Positions 31,636 to 35,733 of a DNA stretch of 35,733 nucleotides are shown one piece after another. Below the pieces are notes generated by a model. The model was not told the origin of the DNA, searched no databases, and worked only from the letters and a program-made list of their open reading frames with translations. The number at the start of each line of letters is the position of its first letter. Position 1 is the first letter of the stretch. The stretch spans positions 1 through 35,733 of the forward strand of contig JBDSLH010000002.1 of the NCBI GenBank assembly GCA_039916485.1, read 5' to 3'. A program made the position numbers and the translations under genes. This stretch comes from JAPUDQ01 sp039916485 (GTDB lineage: Bacteria > Patescibacteriota > Saccharimonadia > Saccharimonadales > Saccharimonadaceae).

Positions 31636-33348
31636 TCAGGGATACATTATCGCTTCGATCTCGCGTGTGATATCAGCAATTGCATAAAACGACATACCTT
31701 TTGTCATCACTGCTATCGAATATGTTCCTCGTGGATGGTAGACGATTGCCGAATCATTGGAATAATCCCACAAAAAGCCAACTTTATTGTGTACACTACC
31801 ACCAGATCCGCTAGGAATACCTTTGGTATAATGATGGCGTTTGAGGGCGTCGAGGAGATACTGGCGTGCCCAGCCATTCATCATCCAGCCCTCGTGTAGG
31901 CCTCGGAAATAGCGCGCGAGATCCGCCGCCGTCGTGTGATTGGCTAGTGGATTATTAAAATCTGTTCCCCGACTAAAACCCTTTGACCAGATAAAGTTGT
32001 TGATGTTACCTCGGCCAAACTGTCGTATCCATTCCTCTGCGCAAGCATTGGTGCTGGCTACAATCATCCTCTCAAAACAGCCCTTGGTAGTCGTATCGAG
32101 GATCGGCGTATCCCAGTTAATCTCGCCACTATCCATTCGGTCAAACAAGTATAACGCGACATACAGTTTATAGGTACTAGCGCTGACGGTCGTCTCAGTA
32201 TCGCGAGCCCCGGCGGTCCATCCAGCTCCACCAATCTGCTGGACAGAAATACGGACGTTACGGCTATTCCCCTGATCGGTGACATAGGCATGTAAACCAT
32301 CTTGGGTAGCCGAATATTTTTTGTTGATCACGACGGTCGGTGCGATAGGTATAAACGCGGCCTTAAGTGGTTGGTTCTGGCGAGATGTAATAATTGTACC
32401 CAGTCGCATTTTTAAGGTTTCGGTATCGATTGTCCGACCAGACGCGCCTTCTGTCCGTGAGACTTCCTGGCCATCAACGCGTGAGACCGCAGTTTGCCCT
32501 GCCGCAGTGGTATATTTACCTTGTAATGACTTGAGATACGTATCCAATCCTTCACTATCAACAGATACAATTGCTTTCCCATCTGTACCATCACCTATTC
32601 GCAACCAGCTAGCTTTTTCTGCTGTTGTCGGTGTAATTGTATCGTTTTCGATCGAAATAGTGATCGGTAGTGCAATAAATTGTTCAGCATGCTGCTTCAC
32701 CTGCTCGAAGTACGCGGTGGTTTTCGTGGCAGGGACATCCGCGTGCGGGACATCAACAGTCGTATATACCAGTCCATATGTTTGATTGAGCAACGTATCT
32801 TTGAGCTTTTCTGAATCAACAACCGAGCCCGGGATATCCGCTGTTGCGATAAGTTCCCCGTCTTTAAACCCAAGCCCTGCATTTTGCGGTTGTCTGGTGA
32901 GGACGGCTGCCTGGTTCGTAGCGAAAGTATCTACCTGCATTGGCTCAAAATGCATATCTGTACTCACAACATGCGGCCGCACAACAACAAATGATAGTGG
33001 TATCATCCGCGACCACAAGGGGTAGTCCGTCAAAGCCTGGGCAGTTTTATCTATGTCAGGTTGCGCGCCTATATCTTTCAGTGCAAACGTAACACTCCGC
33101 TTGTCATCAAGCCGCAGCGAGCCCCGGGCTTTGAGGTAGGCATCATTGACTTTCACTGCCACCTGGTCATAGGTCTGATAGCCGACAAGTTCGTTACCAA
33201 GTTTGGCAAATGGCACGGCTCGGTCGAGCGGATAGGTCAGTTGCAGCGACACAACCAATGAGTACATCAAAAAAGCCACCCATAGCAATGCGTGGCGATT
33301 TATATGATGATGAACTCTTCTGGCGTGTCTAACAATATGCTTACGCAT
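31636..33348 (-). CDS. beta-lactamase/PBP-like serine hydrolase, membrane-anchored
   Basis: A protein of 570 aa. A His/Arg-rich head and one TM (LLWVAFLMYSLVVSLQL, about 21-37) precede an outer region with VanW/YoaR-type peptidoglycan-binding segments (about 45-340). A class A beta-lactamase-like domain follows with STYK (391-394), STN (432-434) and K522-V-G in place of KTG. The enzyme probably acts on peptidoglycan peptides. Closely related proteins in CPR are annotated as class A beta-lactamase-related serine hydrolase; resistance should not be inferred. TATACT ends 7 nt before the ATG. Confidence 0.88.
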   Translation of the reverse strand: MRKHIVRHARRVHHHINRHALLWVAFLMYSLVVSLQLTYPLDRAVPFAKLGNELVGYQTYDQVAVKVNDAYLKARGSLRLDDKRSVTFALKDIGAQPDIDKTAQALTDYPLWSRMIPLSFVVVRPHVVSTDMHFEPMQVDTFATNQAAVLTRQPQNAGLGFKDGELIATADIPGSVVDSEKLKDTLLNQTYGLVYTTVDVPHADVPATKTTAYFEQVKQHAEQFIALPITISIENDTITPTTAEKASWLRIGDGTDGKAIVSVDSEGLDTYLKSLQGKYTTAAGQTAVSRVDGQEVSRTEGASGRTIDTETLKMRLGTIITSRQNQPLKAAFIPIAPTVVINKKYSATQDGLHAYVTDQGNSRNVRISVQQIGGAGWTAGARDTETTVSASTYKLYVALYLFDRMDSGEINWDTPILDTTTKGCFERMIVASTNACAEEWIRQFGRGNINNFIWSKGFSRGTDFNNPLANHTTAADLARYFRGLHEGWMMNGWARQYLLDALKRHHYTKGIPSGSGGSVHNKVGFLWDYSNDSAIVYHPRGTYSIAVMTKGMSFYAIADITREIEAIMYP

Positions 33349-33355
33349 ATCGTCA

Positions 33356-33361
33356 AGTATA
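33356..33361 (-). promoter_or_regulatory. -10 element of the serine hydrolase
   Basis: TATACT on the minus strand, 7 nt before the ATG; it lies in the 17-bp gap after efp. Confidence 0.5.
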
Positions 33362-33365
33362 ACAG

Positions 33366-33926
33366 CTACTTTTGTCGTTCGACGTACGAACCATCGCGAG
33401 TATCGACTTTGATCTTGTCCCCCGTTTTTATAAACGACGGAACTTTTACGACCAGACCGGTATCACAGGTTGCATCTTTGAGGACGCTGCTCGTAGTATC
33501 CCCTTTGACGACGTTTTCTGCATACGTGACCTCAAGTGCCACGTTGGTCGGTAGTTCGACGTTGATGACACGGTCGTCAAAAAATTGCAGACCGACTTCG
33601 TCACCTTCGTGGAGGTATTTGTCAGCCTCGTTCATGGTCTCAGCATCGACTTGGAACTGGTCAAATGACTCTGGGTCCATGAGGTGGTAACTACCGTCAG
33701 CAGCGTACAGATACTGCACTTTACGTGTTGAGACGTCTGCTGACTCGATCTTGTCCTGACCCTTGTAGGTCTTTGGGAGCATTGCGCCAGTGATTAGGTT
33801 TTTGACCTTTACGTTGACGATACTACCGCCGCGACCCATAACTTTTTGGCTGTATTCCATGACGCGGTACGGCTGTCCATCAATCTGGATAACCGCACCT
33901 TTTTTCAAGTCAGTTGGACTATACAT
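33366..33926 (-). CDS. efp: elongation factor P
   Basis: A protein of 186 aa, full length, with KOW-like domain I and two OB domains. It relieves ribosome stalling at polyproline. The tip loop, usually PGKG with a modified Lys34, reads MGRGGS here, placing Arg at position 32 as in the arginine-type EF-P that EarP rhamnosylates. No modification gene is in the window. Four bp separate it from rpsR; it is last of the rpsF cluster. Confidence 0.97.
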   Translation of the reverse strand: MYSPTDLKKGAVIQIDGQPYRVMEYSQKVMGRGGSIVNVKVKNLITGAMLPKTYKGQDKIESADVSTRKVQYLYAADGSYHLMDPESFDQFQVDAETMNEADKYLHEGDEVGLQFFDDRVINVELPTNVALEVTYAENVVKGDTTSSVLKDATCDTGLVVKVPSFIKTGDKIKVDTRDGSYVERQK

Positions 33927-33930
33927 CTAA

Positions 33931-34131
33931 CTAGCCCTGTGCGACAAACGGCATAAGTGCCAAGTGACGCGCTCGCTTGATAGCAGTACCCAGCTGTCGT
34001 TGCTGACGTGGGTTGAGACCAGTCTTTGTGCTTGGTTCGATCTGTCCGTATGAGTTTACAAAACGGAGCAATGTCTTTGGGTCTTTATAATCAAAGTAAC
34101 TAGGTATATCTTTCTTAAATCTTCGTGCCAT
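33931..34131 (-). CDS. rpsR: 30S ribosomal protein bS18
   Basis: A protein of 66 aa with the typical bS18 pattern: FKKDIPSYFDYKDPKTLLRFVN, IEPSTKTGLNPRQQRQLGTAIKRARHLALMPF. It sits on the platform with bS6. The gene lies in the rpsF-ssb-rpsR order, split by one extra gene, and is followed by efp. Confidence 0.97.
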   Translation of the reverse strand: MARRFKKDIPSYFDYKDPKTLLRFVNSYGQIEPSTKTGLNPRQQRQLGTAIKRARHLALMPFVAQG

Positions 34132-34136
34132 ATAAA

Positions 34137-34487
34137 TTATCCTTCATCTCTTAAAAACTTATTAAATTCTTTATCCGTTACTGGTGGAACATACTCAAGC
34201 ACTTCAGGCATAACATCTGCAGGGGAACCTGCGCCGAGATTCAACCTAAGCTTGAACATATCACCTACCGCTAACGCTGTACCTTTTTTACCCAGTAATT
34301 CTACGCTCGACACTGGGAATACCCCATATCTATTATTCTCTTCACCCTCGGTTCCAGCTTCTTGGCGTATCTGGTAATCCGGATGACTATCCATTACCAG
34401 ACTATGCCCCGCGAGCCACGAGACCCCTGTGGGATCATCAATGGCCTCTATAACTTCTATTGTGTTGGCCATATACGCTTCAGCCAT
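34137..34487 (-). CDS. small acidic protein between ssb and rpsR
   Basis: A protein of 116 aa, acidic, soluble and without Cys, with SSVELLGKKGTALAVGDMFKLRLNLGAGSPADVMPEVLEYVPP in its second half. AAAGGA lies 6 nt before the ATG, and rpsR follows after 5 bp, so it is cotranscribed. I do not recognise it. Its insertion in a widely conserved operon suggests a role linked to translation or SSB, or simple hitch-hiking. Confidence 0.8.
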   Translation of the reverse strand: MAEAYMANTIEVIEAIDDPTGVSWLAGHSLVMDSHPDYQIRQEAGTEGEENNRYGVFPVSSVELLGKKGTALAVGDMFKLRLNLGAGSPADVMPEVLEYVPPVTDKEFNKFLRDEG

Positions 34488-34534
34488 AGTGTTCCTTTCT
34501 AGTCGATAAAGTAGTGAGTTGGAAAACTACTAAA

Positions 34535-35008
34535 TTAAAATGGTATGTCGCTGAGGTCAATCGGTTGGTCGTCAGCGCTGTTGTCTGGTGCTGGTTCTGC
34601 TTTCTTAGCGCTAGATGTGCGAGGTGCTGAGTTATCAGATCCGCCGCTGTTGTCACCAGAGCCACCTTGGCCGCTACCGCTGTCGACGAAGTTGAAATCT
34701 TCGACGACGACTTCGACTTTACTGCGCTTTTTACCGGTTTCTTTGTCGTCCCATGAGCTTTGGTCGAGGCGACCACTCACGAGGAGAGCGCGTCCTTTAC
34801 CGAGGTACTGAGCGATAATCTCGCCTGGTTTGCCCCATGCTGTGCAGTCGATGTAGCTGACTGACTCTTGTTGCTGTCCGTCAGCGCCGCGCCATGAGCG
34901 GTTTACTGCAAGGCTAAAGCTAGTAACTGATTGACCACCTGATGTTGTACGCGTTTCTGGATCCCGAGTTAGGTTCCCCATCAACGTGACTTTGTTAAAT
35001 CCCTTCAT
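34535..35008 (-). CDS. ssb: single-stranded DNA-binding protein
   Basis: A protein of 157 aa. The OB fold covers about 1-108 (FNKVTLMGNLTRDPETR, SFSLAVNRSW, DCTAWGKPGEIIAQYLGKGRALLVSGRL). A Gly/Ser/Asp-rich disordered linker leads to the acidic tip DLSDIPF that recruits repair and replication proteins. A GAGGGGATGAGGG stretch before the ATG serves as SD. rpsF lies 21 bp upstream. Confidence 0.97.
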   Translation of the reverse strand: MKGFNKVTLMGNLTRDPETRTTSGGQSVTSFSLAVNRSWRGADGQQQESVSYIDCTAWGKPGEIIAQYLGKGRALLVSGRLDQSSWDDKETGKKRSKVEVVVEDFNFVDSGSGQGGSGDNSGGSDNSAPRTSSAKKAEPAPDNSADDQPIDLSDIPF

Positions 35009-35029
35009 CCCTCATCCCCTCTCGTTGGT

Positions 35030-35371
35030 TTACTCTTCTTCTGATTCTTTAGCAGATTTTGCGGCTTCTTCAGCTGCAGCTCGAGCTTTTGGATCGACAC
35101 TGACTAGTAGGAAACGTAGTGCTTCGTCAGTAATGTTCAGTGTTGCATTTACTTTTGCAACAGATTCAGCTGGTAGCTCAAGGTCAAAGTATACGTACAA
35201 ACCAAAGTCTTCTTTGTTGATACGGTATGCTAATCGCTTTTTACCCCAATTGTCTTCTTTGACCACTTTACCACCGTTACCGGTGATGATCCCGCGAACT
35301 TTTGTGAGTGTTGCATCTAAATTTGACTCGAGGTCAGGATGCAGCACTACGGTGAGTTCATACTCTCGCAT
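35030..35371 (-). CDS. rpsF: 30S ribosomal protein bS6
   Basis: A protein of 113 aa. YELTVVLHPDLE opens the bS6 ferredoxin-like fold and NWGKKRLAYRINKEDFGLYVYFDLE is the conserved centre. The tail is acidic (EEAAKSAKESEEE). It has a consensus AGGAGGT SD, one of the few in the window, and a structured leader upstream. First gene of rpsF-ssb-ORF-rpsR-efp. Confidence 0.97.
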   Translation of the reverse strand: MREYELTVVLHPDLESNLDATLTKVRGIITGNGGKVVKEDNWGKKRLAYRINKEDFGLYVYFDLELPAESVAKVNATLNITDEALRFLLVSVDPKARAAAEEAAKSAKESEEE

Positions 35372-35442
35372 AGTTACCTCCTATGGTTCCGGATGCGTCC
35401 GGAGCGTCCGGCCAATTGGCGGACGCAGTTAGGTTAATTGTA
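35372..35442 (-). promoter_or_regulatory. structured rpsF leader, possible S6:S18 binding site
   Basis: On the minus strand the leader of about 70 nt contains GCGTCCGCCAATTGGCCGGACGC (split here as arms GCGTCC/GGACGC around CCAATTGG, 35404-35426) and then TCCGGA-CGCA-TCCGGA. S6:S18 leaders known in many bacteria expose a CCG element in a hairpin; CCG occurs here several times. This is an inference from position and structure. Confidence 0.5.
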
Positions 35443-35448
35443 AGAGAT

Positions 35449-35457
35449 ATTATAACA
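35449..35457 (-). promoter_or_regulatory. extended -10 of the rpsF operon
   Basis: TGTTATAAT on the minus strand, placing the transcript start near 35442. Confidence 0.65.
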
Positions 35458-35486
35458 GAGGTAAACGAATTATTCAAATGACTTTA

Positions 35487-35733
35487 CTAGATGGCGAAGT
35501 ATGAGCTCTCTAGAGTAGACATTCCTTCACGACGGGCGTAGCGGTTACGAGCATCTATATCCGCTATAGCCCGTACTTCTGGAGTACGTGATTTAACCAC
35601 GCTCCCAGCTCGTAATGCCATTTGTAGATATGTTCGAATGACTTCATTAATAAACGCAGGATCAGTGACCTCTTTCCTAGTAGTGTAGCCGTTTTGATAG
35701 ATCTCTGAGTAGACCTTCACCACACCGTCGCTT
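35487..35733 (-). CDS. C-terminal part of an unknown protein (start outside window)
   Basis: The minus-strand frame is open through the right edge (first visible codons read SDGVVKVYSEIYQNG), so the gene begins outside; a GTG at 35723 is not a convincing start. 81 codons plus stop are visible. The protein is soluble and mixed charged: FINEVIRTYLQMALRAGSVVKSRTPEVRAIADIDARNRYARREG, ending ESSYFAI. No family is recognised. It lies upstream of the rpsF promoter on the same strand. Confidence 0.7.
   Translation of the reverse strand, partial: SDGVVKVYSEIYQNGYTTRKEVTDPAFINEVIRTYLQMALRAGSVVKSRTPEVRAIADIDARNRYARREGMSTLESSYFAI

Noticed and set aside
31636..33348. Antibiotic-resistance beta-lactamase
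   Set aside because: The SxxK, SxN and K-V-G motifs fit the wider serine hydrolase family; the large VanW-like N-terminal region and altered KTG argue for a cell-wall enzyme.
1..35733. CRISPR array or defence locus
   Set aside because: No regularly spaced direct repeats of 24-40 bp and no cas, restriction or toxin-antitoxin genes were seen.

Overview
The window looks like chromosomal DNA of a Patescibacteria/CPR bacterium, most likely Candidatus Saccharibacteria (TM7). This is inferred from several features: many short uncharacterised membrane proteins; a monoderm-type type IV pilus (T4P) locus with no secretin gene; a prepilin set typical of the group; sparse Shine-Dalgarno (SD) sites; and small genes packed tightly around a normal translation core. 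TGA is used as a stop codon (for example in the ATGA start/stop overlap of the pilus genes), so the code is the standard one and not the UGA=Gly code of Gracilibacteria and Absconditabacteria.

Layout. 1-3931: the start of a secreted surface protein that runs off the left edge, a small membrane protein, a 43-aa leaderless ORF, nrdR, and a membrane GT2 glycosyltransferase with a small membrane partner. 3952-7326: four tRNAs (Gly, Thr, Asp, Arg) and small genes. Three of the tRNAs are followed, 135-184 bp downstream, by a second copy of their own 3' end. 7341-9663: ndk, uppP and a Xer-type tyrosine recombinase. 9668-24352, almost all on the minus strand: a nearly complete T4P machine (pilM, N, O, a small membrane protein, pilB, pilT, pilC, pilA, pilD, four minor pilin-like proteins), with a large secreted adhesin-like protein and a TPR membrane protein upstream. 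24462-27109: a membrane protein, a methyltransferase and ychF. 27119-30900: a block of three secreted or surface genes (one sortase-like), the last two clearly richer in G+C than the rest; each has a strong TTG-N17-TGCTATAAT promoter, a long leader and its own terminator. 30904-35733: tlyA-like, a serine hydrolase, efp, rpsR, a small unknown gene, ssb, rpsF, and the end of another gene.

How the genes work together. The pilus genes encode assembly and retraction motors, platform, alignment proteins, peptidase and pilins. With the adhesin-like protein they form a complete attachment and twitching apparatus. In cultured Saccharibacteria such pili serve host contact. The G+C-rich secreted proteins may be a surface cassette gained from an actinobacterial host; this is inference. 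rpsF-ssb-ORF-rpsR-efp is a translation/replication cluster with a structured leader that could be the S6:S18 autoregulatory site.

Most notable patterns. (1) Ten genes have a -10 hexamer ending exactly 6 nt before the start codon, so their transcripts should begin at the start codon (leaderless mRNA). (2) The tRNA 3'-end duplications enclose small hairpin-rich segments. (3) The three-gene surface island differs from its surroundings in base composition (its last two genes), promoters and 3' architecture.
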